A stretch of DNA of 64,000 nucleotides from Actinomadura alba (GCF_014323705.1 NZ_JABVEC010000033.1:1-64000), one strand, 5' to 3'. Positions 1 through 9,322 are shown, counted from the first letter of the stretch. The notes: generated from the letters alone by a model not told the origin. Translations and numbers: made by a program.

Positions 1-228
1 GCGGGGGCCGCCCCGCGGACGACCTAACGACCACGGGTACGCAAGAGCACACCCGGGTTTCTTAGCGGCACGCGCCTTCGGCACGCTCGGCGTGTACGAC
101 ACCAGGCCGGCCTGCACGCGTGGCGGGCCTACTGAGGAGCAGATCTCCAGGGTCGAAGAAATGAAGCATGATTCCGCCGCGCGAGTCACTCTCCACCGCC
201 GACGTTGGGCGACGCCGATGGCGAATTG
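1..228. other. Left edge, no gene recognised
   Basis: I see no coding region or RNA gene that I can support here. Short open frames on both strands have no recognisable motifs. The stretch lies downstream of the tRNA array, so it may hold the array's 3' trailer. Confidence 0.4.
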
Positions 229-300
229 TGGCGCAGCCGGGATTCGAACCCGGATCACCCGGGTTATGGGCCCGGCATGTTTCCGTTACACCACTGCGCA
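229..300 (-). tRNA. Atypical tRNA with CAU anticodon (initiator-like)
   Basis: A 72-nt cloverleaf reads on the minus strand. The anticodon loop is CCCATAA, so the anticodon is CAU. The stem carries three consecutive G-C pairs (GGG/CCC) and positions 1 and 72 are U and C, which do not pair. Both are hallmarks of initiator tRNAs. The nearly universal U33 is replaced by C33, and the D arm resembles an elongator (U11-A24). It could be an initiator-like, elongator Met or tRNA-Ile2 species. The 3' CCA is not encoded. It is the last gene of the four-tRNA array, 5 nt after tRNA-Glu. Confidence 0.8.
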
Positions 301-305
301 TCGAG

Positions 306-377
306 TAGCCCCGGCGGGACTCGAACCCGCTCCGCGAGGGTGAAAACCTCGCAACCTAACCCATGGTCGACGGGGCC
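306..377 (-). tRNA. tRNA-Glu(UUC)
   Basis: A 72-nt cloverleaf with a 7-bp acceptor stem including one G-U pair. The anticodon loop TTTTCAC sits on a CGAGG/CCTCG stem and gives anticodon UUC. The T-loop is TTCGAGT. It is separated by 8 nt from tRNA-Ser(CGA) and 5 nt from the CAU tRNA, so the genes are probably one transcript. Confidence 0.9.
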
Positions 378-385
378 GTGCGGCG

Positions 386-478
386 CGAAGGGGGCGAGGA
401 TCGAACTCGCACGGGGGCGCTGAGCCCCCCAACGGTTTTCGAAACCGTGGCCGTCGCCATCCGTCGGCTGGCCCCTCC
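386..478 (-). tRNA. tRNA-Ser(CGA)
   Basis: A class II tRNA of 93 nt with a long GC-rich variable arm. The anticodon loop TTCGAAA on an ACGGT/ACCGT stem gives CGA. The acceptor stem GGAGGGG pairs with CCCCTTC through one G-U pair, with discriminator G73, as expected for serine. Confidence 0.9.
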
Positions 479-483
479 TCGTG

Positions 484-574
484 CGGAAGGCGAGGGATTC
501 GAACCCCCGGCACGACGTCATCGCCGTGCTACGCCGCTTCCAACGGCGCTCCTCGTACCTACCGGACGCCTTCC
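484..574 (-). tRNA. tRNA-Ser(GGA)
   Basis: A class II tRNA of 91 nt. The acceptor stem GGAAGGC pairs with GCCTTCC, discriminator G73. The anticodon loop TTGGAAG on CGCCG/CGGCG gives GGA, and a long variable arm follows. It is the first gene of the array in the direction of transcription. Two serine tRNAs back to back with only 5 nt between them is an unusual arrangement. Confidence 0.9.
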
Positions 575-587
575 GAGTCCGTATGGA

Positions 588-615
588 GGTCGAATCTCGA
601 CTTCATCATTCGACC
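588..615. promoter_or_regulatory. Inverted repeat upstream of the tRNA array
   Basis: GGTCGAAT and ATTCGACC face each other across 12 nt, 14 bp upstream of the first tRNA. This could be an operator or a leader hairpin. No function is assigned. Confidence 0.25.
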
Positions 616-727
616 CACTTCGATTGACTGAATTCGGTGTTTCCGGCCGCTTCCTCATCGGCCATGACTCCATTTTGGGGAGCATCCGCGATCGCGGCAA
701 CAGGTTTTGTTCGCGGCCGAACTGCTC

Positions 728-758
728 CCGGCCCGCGCCGGGCGAGGGCGCGGGCCGG
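728..758 (-). terminator. Hairpin terminator of the beta-helix gene
   Basis: A perfect 12-bp GC stem (728-739 with 747-758) with a 7-nt loop lies about 50 nt beyond the stop codon of the minus-strand gene. There is no U tract, as is common in actinomycetes. Confidence 0.6.
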
Positions 759-810
759 AAGCGGCGCTCAGGGCGTGAGCCGGTGCGGTGGCCGCCCGGC
801 GGTCATGCCG

Positions 811-2964
811 CTACGGGTAGCTGACCAGGTAACTCGGGATGGTGGCGGTCCCGCTGGCGGGGCCGCCGGTGGTGTTGATGACGTTGGCGATCGTCCCGTT
901 GCCGCCGAGCGAGACCGTGAGCAGGTTGTGGAACCGCACGCCCGGCGTGTTCGGGACCTCGAAACCACGGTCGGCGACGATGGACGGATCGACATTGAAG
1001 TAGCAGTAGCTGCCCACGCCCCACGCCTCGTGGGTGGTGACCGAGTTCGCCACCTTGTAGGCGGCGTAGCCGCGGGTGGAGCCATTCATATAGGCGGCCT
1101 GGTTCGGCGGGTCATAGGGCAGCTCATTCTGGAAGAAGACGGTACGTCCGCCCTGACCGTTCCAGATGACGTTGTACTTCTGGTAATGCTCGACGAACAG
1201 GCCGTAGGCGAGCACGTTGTCACCGTTGACGACCAGCCCGGTGTCGGCGGTGTTGACGGACCATCCGATGCCGGCGCCGTGGTCGCCGCGCCAGGCCCAG
1301 ATGTGGTCGATGAGGGTGTTGTCACTGTTCACGATCAGGCTGTTGGTCGCCTTGCCAGGACCCGCGCCGCCGATCCGGAAGAAGACGTCCTGGATCGAGG
1401 TCGGGTTGCCGGCGTGACTCGCCGAGGAGCCGCTCGGACCCACCTCCAGGAGCACCGGCGAATTCACCGGCCCGGCGTCGAAGAGCAGCCCGGCGAGCTT
1501 GACCCCGTCGACGTCGGCGACCTTCATGGGCACCACGCCGTTGTCGGGGATGATCGTGGCGTAGCCGAGCCCGAGGACGACGGTGTTCGCCCGGTTGACG
1601 TTGATCGTCTGGTTGACGTGGTAGATGCCGGGCGTGAACAGCAGGTGCAGCCCCTGGTTCAGCGCGTTGTTGATGGTGGCGGCGGAGTCGCCCGGCTTGG
1701 CGACGTAGAACTGGCTGAGCGGGATCGACGAACCGGGCGTCGCGCCGCCGGCCCAGGTGATGCCGCGCGAGTTCGTGCGGGCGGACGGGACGAACACGTT
1801 GTACGCACCGGCGCCGTCCACGTAGAGGTAGGGCTTCTCGCGGGTCAGCGGGCTCTGGTCGAGCGTCGTGTGCGAGGGGTTCGGGAAGTGGTTCGGCGGC
1901 GCGCCGTTCACGCCGGAGAACACCATGTTCCACACTGAGCCGTCCCAGCTGCCGTACGTGCTGTCGCGGGACAGCCACTGCTGCTGCGAGTAGGACGCCA
2001 CCTGCCCGTCGACCTTGGAGTCGGCGATGTACCCGCCGCTGGACCACCCGTAGCCCGACGGGGCGAGGTTGAGCCCGCCGCGGATGTGCATGCGGCGGAA
2101 CGGAGCGGCCTGTGACACGGCCCACCGGTTGGTGCCGCCGGTCGGGTTGACCGCCAGGTTCTCGGTGGACCGCCAGAAGTTCTGGGTCGCGTTGCCGCCG
2201 AACCAGCCGGCGTCGACGTTGACGCTGCCGTTGATGGTGACGTCGTCGGGCGAGCGGCCCAGGCCGAGGACGGAGGTGTAGAAACCGACGTTGGCGTTGA
2301 CGTTGTAGCTGCCCGGCTTGAACAGCAGCGCGTATCGGCTCAACCCGAACTGGTTGGACTCCTGCTGGCCGAACACCGAGTCGAGCCGGCTCTGGATGGT
2401 GGCGTTCGACATCGAGGGGTCGAACACCAGAACGTTGGGCCCGAGGTCTCCGCCGCCGACGGGCGGCGGGGTACCGCTGTCCGGGCCGTACACCTGGAAC
2501 TCCCAGAGCGAGTAGCCGTAGCCGGTGCCCCGTGCGGTGCCGTACACCCGCACGTACCGGCCACTGCCGCTGACGTTGAGCGTCTGGACGCCGCCGGTGC
2601 CGCTCGTCGTCGAGTGGATCGTGCTCCAGGTGCTGCCGTCGGCGGACACCTGGACCTGGTAGGCGGTCGCGTAGGCCGCCTCCCAGTTGAGCACCACCCG
2701 GTTGATCGTGGCGGTCGCGCCGAGGTCGACCTGGATCCACTGCGGGTCGCTGAAGGCACTGGACCAGCGGGTTCCGGTGTTGCCGTCGACGGCGTTGGCC
2801 GCGGCGGTGCCGGCGTTCTCGGTGGACGACGCGGTGGCGGGCCTGCCCTGGGAGAGCAGGACGTCGGCGCGTGCGGTGCTCGGCGGGGCGACCAGCACGG
2901 TCGCCAGCGCCAGGAGGACGGCCCAGAGGGCCGTGACGGCTCGGCGGTGGGGCAGCGATCTCAT
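811..2964 (-). CDS. Secreted discoidin (F5/8 type C) and parallel beta-helix protein
   Basis: A 717-residue exported protein. Residues 1-33 form a Sec signal peptide (basic start, Ala/Leu-rich core, cleavage after ARA). Residues about 35-165 resemble an F5/8 type C (CBM32-like) carbohydrate-binding module. From about 175 onward repeated short Gly/Asn/Val-rich strands suggest a right-handed beta-helix of the pectate-lyase/GH55-like kind. An extracellular polysaccharide-degrading or polysaccharide-binding role is inferred; no catalytic residues are assigned. The start is supported by AGGAGAG six bases upstream. It is monocistronic, with a strong hairpin behind it. Related proteins are sometimes mislabelled adenylyl cyclase in databases. 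Confidence 0.75.
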   Translation of the reverse strand: MRSLPHRRAVTALWAVLLALATVLVAPPSTARADVLLSQGRPATASSTENAGTAAANAVDGNTGTRWSSAFSDPQWIQVDLGATATINRVVLNWEAAYATAYQVQVSADGSTWSTIHSTTSGTGGVQTLNVSGSGRYVRVYGTARGTGYGYSLWEFQVYGPDSGTPPPVGGGDLGPNVLVFDPSMSNATIQSRLDSVFGQQESNQFGLSRYALLFKPGSYNVNANVGFYTSVLGLGRSPDDVTINGSVNVDAGWFGGNATQNFWRSTENLAVNPTGGTNRWAVSQAAPFRRMHIRGGLNLAPSGYGWSSGGYIADSKVDGQVASYSQQQWLSRDSTYGSWDGSVWNMVFSGVNGAPPNHFPNPSHTTLDQSPLTREKPYLYVDGAGAYNVFVPSARTNSRGITWAGGATPGSSIPLSQFYVAKPGDSAATINNALNQGLHLLFTPGIYHVNQTINVNRANTVVLGLGYATIIPDNGVVPMKVADVDGVKLAGLLFDAGPVNSPVLLEVGPSGSSASHAGNPTSIQDVFFRIGGAGPGKATNSLIVNSDNTLIDHIWAWRGDHGAGIGWSVNTADTGLVVNGDNVLAYGLFVEHYQKYNVIWNGQGGRTVFFQNELPYDPPNQAAYMNGSTRGYAAYKVANSVTTHEAWGVGSYCYFNVDPSIVADRGFEVPNTPGVRFHNLLTVSLGGNGTIANVINTTGGPASGTATIPSYLVSYP

Positions 2965-3141
2965 GTTCTCTCCTGGGGGCGGGGGTGGGAGACGGATCGG
3001 CTTGCGGCAGGCTCGGGTGATCTCCTGGAGGCGATGGCCGTGACGGTGGGGAGGCCGTGCCGTGTCGGGACGAAGCCCTTACGACACGACTTATTTCATG
3101 CCGTGATTTAAACCGGGGGAAACCGGCGCGTCAAGAGACGG

Positions 3142-4077
3142 TCAGGCGTCGCGGTCGGCACGGCGATGTTCTATCTGAGCGTTGAGTTCGGCGCCGAACA
3201 GGACCGCGAGCGCGGTCACGTACAGGAACAGCAGCGATGCCGCGGGAGCCGCGAGCACGCCGTACGTGGGGCTGCGCGTGATGGCGAAGGACAGGAAGAT
3301 CCGCAGCATCGCGCTGCCGATCAGCCAGAGCAGCATGGCCACGATCGCACCGGGCAGTTCCCGCAGCCAGCCCACCCGGCCCGGTACCGCGAGGTGGTAG
3401 AGCGTCGCGAGCAGGGCCGTGCACACCACGACGAGGACCGGCCAGTAGCCGAGCCGGATGACCGGACCGATGACCGGCCGCGCCTCGAGCGGGATGACGG
3501 CGATGATCCAGCCCGGGGCGGTCACCAGCAGCGGCAGGATGATGCATCCCGCGACCAGCGCGCCGAGATAGAGCGCGAACGCCAGCACCCGGGCGCGGAC
3601 CGCCGAGCGCACGTCGCGTCTGCCGTAGGTGATGGCGATGGCGTTGACGTAGGTGCTCATCGCCGTCGAGCCGGTCCACAGCGCCAGCAGGAAGCCGACC
3701 GAGACGATCTCGCCCCGGCCGTGCCGCAGAACGTCGCCGAGCGTCGGGCGCAGCACCTGGTCGACGGCCGACGGGGCCAGAACGTGCTGGGCCGCGTCGA
3801 GGATCCGCGCCTCCACGCCGACGACGATGTGCGGCCCGAACAGCGGCGTGAGGTAGCCGATCGCCGCCACAAGCACCAGCAGCAGCGGGGTCAGCGACAA
3901 CAGCGCCCAGAACGCGGTCTCGGCCGCCAGGCCGAGGATCCGGTCCGCCCACGAGTGGATCAGCGCCCGCCGCGTGGTGCGCCAGGCGGCGCGCAGCCAC
4001 CTGCGCACCCGGCCCGGCTTCTCGCCGGAGAGCGGGGACCGGCCGCGCTGCCCGATGCCGCCTCCGAGCGAGGGCAT
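3142..4077 (-). CDS. YihY/BrkB family inner-membrane protein
   Basis: A 311-residue polytopic membrane protein with at least six hydrophobic segments. The N-terminal stretch around AFWALLSLTPLLLVLV and the C-terminal segment LFLYVTALAVLFGAELNAQ match the YihY (formerly RNase BN/BrkB) family, whose molecular role is unsettled. The open frame continues upstream to a TTG at 4287, but that region is low-complexity Arg/Pro with no ribosome site, so the ATG at 4077 is preferred. That gives the usual family length of about 300 residues. It ends in a charged tail. Confidence 0.85.
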   Translation of the reverse strand: MPSLGGGIGQRGRSPLSGEKPGRVRRWLRAAWRTTRRALIHSWADRILGLAAETAFWALLSLTPLLLVLVAAIGYLTPLFGPHIVVGVEARILDAAQHVLAPSAVDQVLRPTLGDVLRHGRGEIVSVGFLLALWTGSTAMSTYVNAIAITYGRRDVRSAVRARVLAFALYLGALVAGCIILPLLVTAPGWIIAVIPLEARPVIGPVIRLGYWPVLVVVCTALLATLYHLAVPGRVGWLRELPGAIVAMLLWLIGSAMLRIFLSFAITRSPTYGVLAAPAASLLFLYVTALAVLFGAELNAQIEHRRADRDA

Positions 4078-4450
4078 CGGCAACCGAGCGAGATACCGCG
4101 GCCCGCTCCGGCCGCCCGCCCGCACTCGCGCCGGCCGATGACCGAGGTGCTCACCGCGGTCGGGGGCGGAGGTCACGCCGGCCGGACCCGTGACAGGCGC
4201 ACCAAACGGCCTGGGCGGTGGGCGACGGCGTCGCCACGAACGGTGGTCACCTCCCGCAGAGTGGCCCCGTACACACCCCCGGGTCAAGGAGAACGGGTCT
4301 GGCGGGCGGCCATCGTCGGCGTTCTGGGAGCCGTACGGGCGTGGCTGCGGCGGTCGGCCGTGCGCAGGGCCCTTGACGGCGTCACCGGCTGTGCCCTGCT
4401 CAGTTTTAGCGCGATACTCGCCCGCGACCGTCCCTGACGGCGGCCGTCCG
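4078..4450. other. Intergenic region
   Basis: About 370 bp between the YihY start and the GAF gene stop. The YihY frame stays open up to 4287 but looks non-coding. I see no RNA gene or clear promoter. Confidence 0.4.
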
Positions 4451-5059
4451 TCAGTCGCGCCGCGACGCGCGATGCTCCTCCGCGAGCTCGATGAGCGTGG
4501 CGGAGGTGGTCGCGAAGATCAGCAACTGCCGTTTGACCGGAGGGCTGAACGGCATGTCGCCGGGCCGGCCGGCAAGGGCCAGTACCCCGCAGGTCCGCTC
4601 GCCGGTGTCCAGCGGAAGCAGAAGGATCGGTCCGGGGGGCAGCCCCTTCAGGGCGGGATCGGACGCGACCCGCATGGACAGCGCGCGCCTGCTGATGAAC
4701 GCCCGGCCGATCGCCGACGTGCCGACGCGCACGATCACGCCGCGAACCTGATCGGCGTTGACTCCGTTGGCGAAGTCGATGGTCAGCGTGTTGGGGGTCT
4801 CTCCCGGCAGGGCCATGAACACCAGACGGGCCCCGGACATGTGCCGGGCGCGGTCGGCCACGAGAGTGAGCAGTTCCGCCAGTTCGGCGCCTTCGAGCAG
4901 AGCGGTCATCAGCTGGAACGTCCCGGCGATCCGGTCGGCGTGCCCGGCGACGCGGCTCTCCGATGGCCGGCCGAAGGCGACCTCGGCCGCGGCGTTCCTC
5001 CTCGTCTGGTGCGGTGGCTCCGGACGCAGCGTGAGCGAGGCGATTCCGTCAGCGGTCAT
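4451..5059 (-). CDS. GAF domain protein
   Basis: A 202-residue soluble protein with one GAF-like domain at about residues 45-190. The pattern includes a helical ATFQLMTALLEGAELAELLTL-type start, a central strand with VGTSAIGRAFISRRAL, and a C-terminal ILLLPLDTGERTCGVLALAG strand pair. Such domains sense small molecules or pair with ANTAR or phosphatase outputs; no output domain is present here, so it may work with a partner. ATG at 5059 is chosen because GGAG lies 8 nt upstream. A longer frame to 5227 is Arg/Ser-rich and unlikely. Confidence 0.65.
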   Translation of the reverse strand: MTADGIASLTLRPEPPHQTRRNAAAEVAFGRPSESRVAGHADRIAGTFQLMTALLEGAELAELLTLVADRARHMSGARLVFMALPGETPNTLTIDFANGVNADQVRGVIVRVGTSAIGRAFISRRALSMRVASDPALKGLPPGPILLLPLDTGERTCGVLALAGRPGDMPFSPPVKRQLLIFATTSATLIELAEEHRASRRD

Positions 5060-5578
5060 CTCGCCGCTCCGGGGCGCGGCTCGGCCGGACGCCGGGTGGT
5101 GGGCGGTGTCCCTGTGCTCCTGGTCGTACGAGCCGCCGTGAGGGGATGACGCATTTGGGGATCTCCGTTCCGAGGATGAGCGGCGCCGTCGTATCGACGT
5201 GCCTGGAGGCGAATGGGGAATTCGCACGGTGGACCGCCGGCCAGGAGGACCGCGGACACGTGGCCGGTACGTGTGGCCGCTCTATGGGACGGCTTCGATC
5301 GATGCGCGCCCGTTGGCCGGGGCCGGCGGCGGATGAACCCTGTCGCTCGGGATGTGTTGCGGCGTCATGCTCGCCGTGCCCGTCTCGGCGCCCGTTGAGA
5401 TGCCGAAGTAATGAACCGCCGGGGTACGCCGGCTCGGTCTGCCGGAGCGCGAAGGCGGCTCTGTGCTGGCGACTATACGCCTGTCATCGCCGGTACGGCG
5501 GCCGGCGAACCCGCGCCGGACCGGTGATTTCACGCGGAGAAGCCGCGGACCGACGCGGATGGCGGCCCGCGGCGGCGC
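5060..5578. other. Intergenic region, nothing recognised
   Basis: About 520 bp separate the GAF gene from the questin-oxidase-like gene. Both lie on the minus strand, so this should include the GAF promoter. Open frames here have no recognisable motif. There is no RNA gene or strong repeat. Confidence 0.35.
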
Positions 5579-6634
5579 TCAACGCGCGGATCCGATCAGC
5601 TCGGCCACCCGCAGCGCGGCGGCGAGCGTGTCGACGTCGCCCGTGTGCTCGTAGGCGTCCGCCGCGGTGTCGGCGAACTTGATGACGTGCTCGTCCGCGT
5701 GCGCGGTCGCGCGCTCGATGAGCTCCGGGACGGCGTCCGGCCCGGGCGACATCACCGGCAGTTCCTCGCGGGGGGCCGGCTCGCGAGGCGCGTAGGCCGA
5801 GATGATCGCGGCGCTGGCCGCCCACACCGCGGAGAGGCTGGGCGCCCACAGGTCCCGCGCGAGCGCGGGCAGCGTGTGGAGGACGGCGTTCGGCGCGGTC
5901 GCCGTGTGCACCAGCAGCACGGGGCTGCCGTGCCCGTGGGTGAGGTAGCCGGCCGTCGCGCCGGCGACGAGATCGGCCAGCCGCGCCCGCGCGTCATCGG
6001 GATCGGCGGGGGCGCGCAGCGCCGCCAGTGAGCCGGACCAGCCCGGCATGGACTGGAACTGCCCGAAGCGGATGGCGACGGTCCCCCGCTGGTCCGGGAT
6101 CCGCGGGAGCGCGGCCAGCGCCGCGGCCACGTCGAGCTCGCCCGCCGGGTCGGCCGCACCGGGGACCGCTCGCGCGCGTGCGGCCCAGAACGCGAGCCCG
6201 TGGGCCAGCTCCGTGGCCGCCTCGGCACTCTCGTCTCCGGCCAGCAGGGCGCGTACGGCATGGCCGACCCTGATCAGGCCGTGGGTGGCACCGGCCACGA
6301 TCCCCGGCAGCAGCCGCGGCCACCAGGTGGAGAGCACCTCCCGCCACGGCCGCTCTCTCATCTGGCCGGTGAAGTAGGCGGTCCAGTCGCCGATGCGCCG
6401 TCCGTCGCCCAGCGCGTCCCGCCACGTCCGGTCGGTGATCTTGTCGGTCGCCGGCGGAAGCTCGTCGAGCCGGCGGGCGTAGGCGTCCACCCAGCGGTGC
6501 ACGGCGCCGGCGTGCCCGCGCCGTACGAGCACCTCGGCCGCCATCGGGCCGTGGTTGGTGAGCTGGTCCTCGCCCCATTCCGGGCCCGTCCTGGCGAAGC
6601 GTTGGTATGCCTCGTTGAGTATCGCGTGGCTCAT
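5579..6634 (-). CDS. Questin oxidase family protein
   Basis: A 351-residue protein resembling the questin oxidase-like family (DUF4243), named for a fungal Baeyer-Villiger enzyme that opens anthraquinone rings. It has the family's alpha-helical build with conserved HGPM, THGLIR and THG(H) segments containing several histidines. No Rossmann motif is seen, in keeping with cofactor-independent members. The ATG at 6634 is chosen because AAGGAAG lies 5-6 nt upstream; the frame extends 19 codons further. It stands alone, divergent from the DUF72 gene, so the substrate is unknown. Confidence 0.75.
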   Translation of the reverse strand: MSHAILNEAYQRFARTGPEWGEDQLTNHGPMAAEVLVRRGHAGAVHRWVDAYARRLDELPPATDKITDRTWRDALGDGRRIGDWTAYFTGQMRERPWREVLSTWWPRLLPGIVAGATHGLIRVGHAVRALLAGDESAEAATELAHGLAFWAARARAVPGAADPAGELDVAAALAALPRIPDQRGTVAIRFGQFQSMPGWSGSLAALRAPADPDDARARLADLVAGATAGYLTHGHGSPVLLVHTATAPNAVLHTLPALARDLWAPSLSAVWAASAAIISAYAPREPAPREELPVMSPGPDAVPELIERATAHADEHVIKFADTAADAYEHTGDVDTLAAALRVAELIGSAR

Positions 6635-6784
6635 CGGCTCTTCCTTGGTCGCTGCGGCACTGATCGCCTGCGGGGGGATGACGACATTCACACAGCCTGC
6701 CCTGCGTGATCAGCTGCGCCAAGGACTGTGGGCGCCGCCCGGCGGCGCGCGGCGTGCGGCACCCTCATAACTATCGTGGAGCAC

Positions 6785-7711
6785 ATGGGGGAGGTCCTGG
6801 TCGGCACCGCGTCGTGGACCGACCGGACGCTGCTGGAGTCCGGCTGGTATCCGCCGGAGGTGCGGACGCCCGAAGAGCGGCTGCGTTATTACGCGGGCCG
6901 GTTTCCGCTGGTCGAGGTCGACTCGACCTACTACGCGATGCCGGCAGAGGAGACCGCACGACTCTGGGCCGAGCGGACCCCCGCGCGCTTCACCTTCGAC
7001 GCCAAGGCCTTCTCGCTGCTGACCGGCCACCCGACCCGGCCCGGCGCGTTGCCGAAGGATCTCCGGCCGGCCGCACCGCCCGGCAAGAAGAACCTGTACG
7101 TCAAGGATCTGGACCCGGGGATCGTGCAGCAGGTGTGGGAGCGCTTCGTGTCCGCGCTGCTGCCGGTGTGGGAGGTCGGCAAGTTCGGAGCGGTGCTGTT
7201 CCAGTTCCCGCGCTGGTTTCCGATCGGCAAACGGAACAAGCTCTACATTCTCGAGTGCAAACGCCGCGCCGAGCCGTTGCGGATCTCGGTGGAGTTCCGC
7301 AACCGGACCTGGATGAGCGAGGAGAACCAGGAGGAGACGCTGGACTTCCTGCGCTCGTACGCCATCCCGTACGTCTGCGTCGACATGCCGCAGGGTCATC
7401 CCTGTTCGATCCCGCCGGTCGTCGCGGCCACCGCCGATCTGGAGATCGTCCGCTTCCACGGTCGCAGTGACAGGTGGACCGGCCGCGACGTATATGAGCG
7501 CTTCGGCTACCGCTACTCGCGGGAGGAGCTCGAGGAGTGGGCACCGAAGGTCTGCGAGCTGGCCAGAGAGACCTCGAGCACCCATGTGCTCATGAACAAC
7601 TGCTATCGGGACTATGCGCAGACCAACGCCCGGCAGCTCATCGACCTGCTCGAGACCATGCCGGCCTGCCCCGTGCGGCCCCCGCCGGCCGCCGCGGACG
7701 GGCACGCTTGA
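6785..7711 (+). CDS. DUF72 (YecE-like) TIM-barrel protein
   Basis: A 308-residue protein with features of DUF72/YecE: start VGTASWTDRTLLESGWYPP, the FPLVEVDSTYYAMP strand, FTFDAKAFSLLTGHP, and VEFRNRTW near the middle. A TIM-barrel fold is expected, and the molecular function of the family is unknown. It starts at ATG 6785 with GGAG close upstream; a GTG nine bases earlier is an alternative. It ends in an Ala/Pro-rich tail just before short tandem repeats of GATGAACCGCGCG around 7711-7750. Confidence 0.85.
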   Translation: MGEVLVGTASWTDRTLLESGWYPPEVRTPEERLRYYAGRFPLVEVDSTYYAMPAEETARLWAERTPARFTFDAKAFSLLTGHPTRPGALPKDLRPAAPPGKKNLYVKDLDPGIVQQVWERFVSALLPVWEVGKFGAVLFQFPRWFPIGKRNKLYILECKRRAEPLRISVEFRNRTWMSEENQEETLDFLRSYAIPYVCVDMPQGHPCSIPPVVAATADLEIVRFHGRSDRWTGRDVYERFGYRYSREELEEWAPKVCELARETSSTHVLMNNCYRDYAQTNARQLIDLLETMPACPVRPPPAAADGHA

Positions 7712-7752
7712 TGAACCGCGCGGATGAACTGCGCGGATGAACCGCGCGGGCG
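7712..7752. repeat. Short tandem repeat behind the DUF72 gene
   Basis: Three imperfect copies of a 15-bp unit GATGAACCGCGCG plus two bases follow the stop codon. The first copy overlaps the stop. This is a local duplication with no assigned function. Confidence 0.5.
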
Positions 7753-7805
7753 GGACCGGCCGGTGCTGGCCGCCACCGTTCGGCCGGCCCGTTCAGCCGG
7801 CCCGT

Positions 7806-9134
7806 TCAGCTGGTACGTCTGACCGCTCCGGCCGGTGCGGGTGCGTCCGCGGTGGCGGCGAGCCGTACGGAGGCCGGCGGCACCAGGCCGAGCCGCACCA
7901 CCTGCCGCGGCAGCACGGTCTCCAGCGTCCAGTCGGCGGCGATGCGCAGCCGGTTGCCCGGAATCGCCATGAGGTGATAGCCGCCGGCCAGCACCTTGGC
8001 GGGGACGCCGGACAGCGCGACGCCGCGAATGTTCGCCGCCGCTCTCCATCCGGCGAGGTCCACGACGAAACCCAGGTTGCGGTGCTTGTACGGCTTGCGC
8101 GTGCCATGGCCGTACGAGGCGGCGATGTTGTGGGCGACCCGCTTGCCCTGGCGCTGCGCGTGCTGTGCGGTCATCCCGGTGATCTCGCCCGGCCGGGTGA
8201 GGTCGGGCACCGCGGCGGCGTCACCACAGGCGTAGATCTCCGGATGGCCCGGCACGTTGAGGTAGGCGTCGACCACCAGCCGGCCCCGGATCGTCGTCAG
8301 GCCCAGATCCTCGATCACCGGGTCGGGCCGGACGCCCACACACCAGATGAGCGTACGGCTCGGCACGAACTCCCCGTCGGAGAGCCGCACTCCCTCGTAC
8401 GACGCCTCCTCCACCGTGGTGCGCAGCCGGATCTCCACACCGCGTTTCGCCAGCACCTTGTGGGCGGCGTGGGACAGCCGCGGGTCCAGCTCCGGCAGCA
8501 GCCGAGGGGCGTGGTCGACCAGGAGCCAGCGGACCTGCCGGTCCCCCAGACCGGGACACCGCTCCGCGGCGTCCTTGGTGAGCAACTGGCCGTGGGCGGC
8601 GACCTCGGTGCCGGTGTACCCCGCGCCCACCACGACGAAGGTGCGGCATGCGGCGCGCCGCTCGGGGTCATCGGCGGTGTTGGCGATCTCCACCTCCCGG
8701 ATCAGGTGGTCACGGAGATAGAGCGCCTCGGCCATGCTGCGGAAGCCGTACGCGCGCTCGGCGACACCGGGGATGGGGAGCAGCTTGTTGACACTGCCGA
8801 CGGTGATCACCAGGCGGTCGTAGCCGAGCGACTGATGATCGCCCCTGGCGTCGAGGTAGGCCACCCGCCGGCAGACCCGGTCGACGCCGTACACCGTGCC
8901 CAGTACGAACCGCACGCCGGGGCAGCCGGTCGCGAGCGGCACCGTCACCCGGCGTGGCTCCAGGATCCCGGCGGTCACCTCGGGCAGGAGCGGGAAGTAC
9001 AGGAAGTAGTCGTTCGGATTCACCAGGACGATCTCGACGGCGCCCCTGGCCAGACGGGCGAGCGTGCGCGCGGCGTGGAATCCCGCGAATCCGGCTCCGA
9101 CGATCACGACACGTTCGAGACTGTGAGGTCCGGA
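7806..9134 (-). CDS. NAD(P)/FAD-dependent oxidoreductase (type II NADH dehydrogenase-like)
   Basis: A 442-residue flavoprotein of the NDH-2 family, which passes electrons from NADH to quinone at the membrane surface without pumping protons. It has an FAD-binding GAGFAG at the N-terminus, a second Rossmann VVGAGYTGTE near residue 165 for NAD(P)H, the ACGDAA flavin motif near 300, and TAQHAQRQG following. Hydrophobic C-terminal helices could anchor it to the membrane. The GTG at 9134 is preferred with GGAG about 7 nt upstream; a TTG five codons earlier is the alternative. It is divergent from the small gene at 9323. Confidence 0.85.
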   Translation of the reverse strand, partial: SGPHSLERVVIVGAGFAGFHAARTLARLARGAVEIVLVNPNDYFLYFPLLPEVTAGILEPRRVTVPLATGCPGVRFVLGTVYGVDRVCRRVAYLDARGDHQSLGYDRLVITVGSVNKLLPIPGVAERAYGFRSMAEALYLRDHLIREVEIANTADDPERRAACRTFVVVGAGYTGTEVAAHGQLLTKDAAERCPGLGDRQVRWLLVDHAPRLLPELDPRLSHAAHKVLAKRGVEIRLRTTVEEASYEGVRLSDGEFVPSRTLIWCVGVRPDPVIEDLGLTTIRGRLVVDAYLNVPGHPEIYACGDAAAVPDLTRPGEITGMTAQHAQRQGKRVAHNIAASYGHGTRKPYKHRNLGFVVDLAGWRAAANIRGVALSGVPAKVLAGGYHLMAIPGNRLRIAADWTLETVLPRQVVRLGLVPPASVRLAATADAPAPAGAVRRTS

Positions 9135-9322
9135 CACAATGATCTCCAATGCCGTTAATCACTTGGTTTTAAGCGATATGCCCTCTTTGTCAGGAAAACA
9201 GCGGTACATAGCTTCAAATCCGAGATCGGGCAACCTGCCGGAACTGCGGCGGCTCGATGGTTGCCCTGGTACATGACGGGCATCAGGCCCTTGACGACCT
9301 CATCGGAAGGGGGGTAACGATC

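Noticed and set aside
637..1938. 433-residue open frame opposite the beta-helix gene
   Set aside because: Antisense shadow; it even covers the terminator hairpin.
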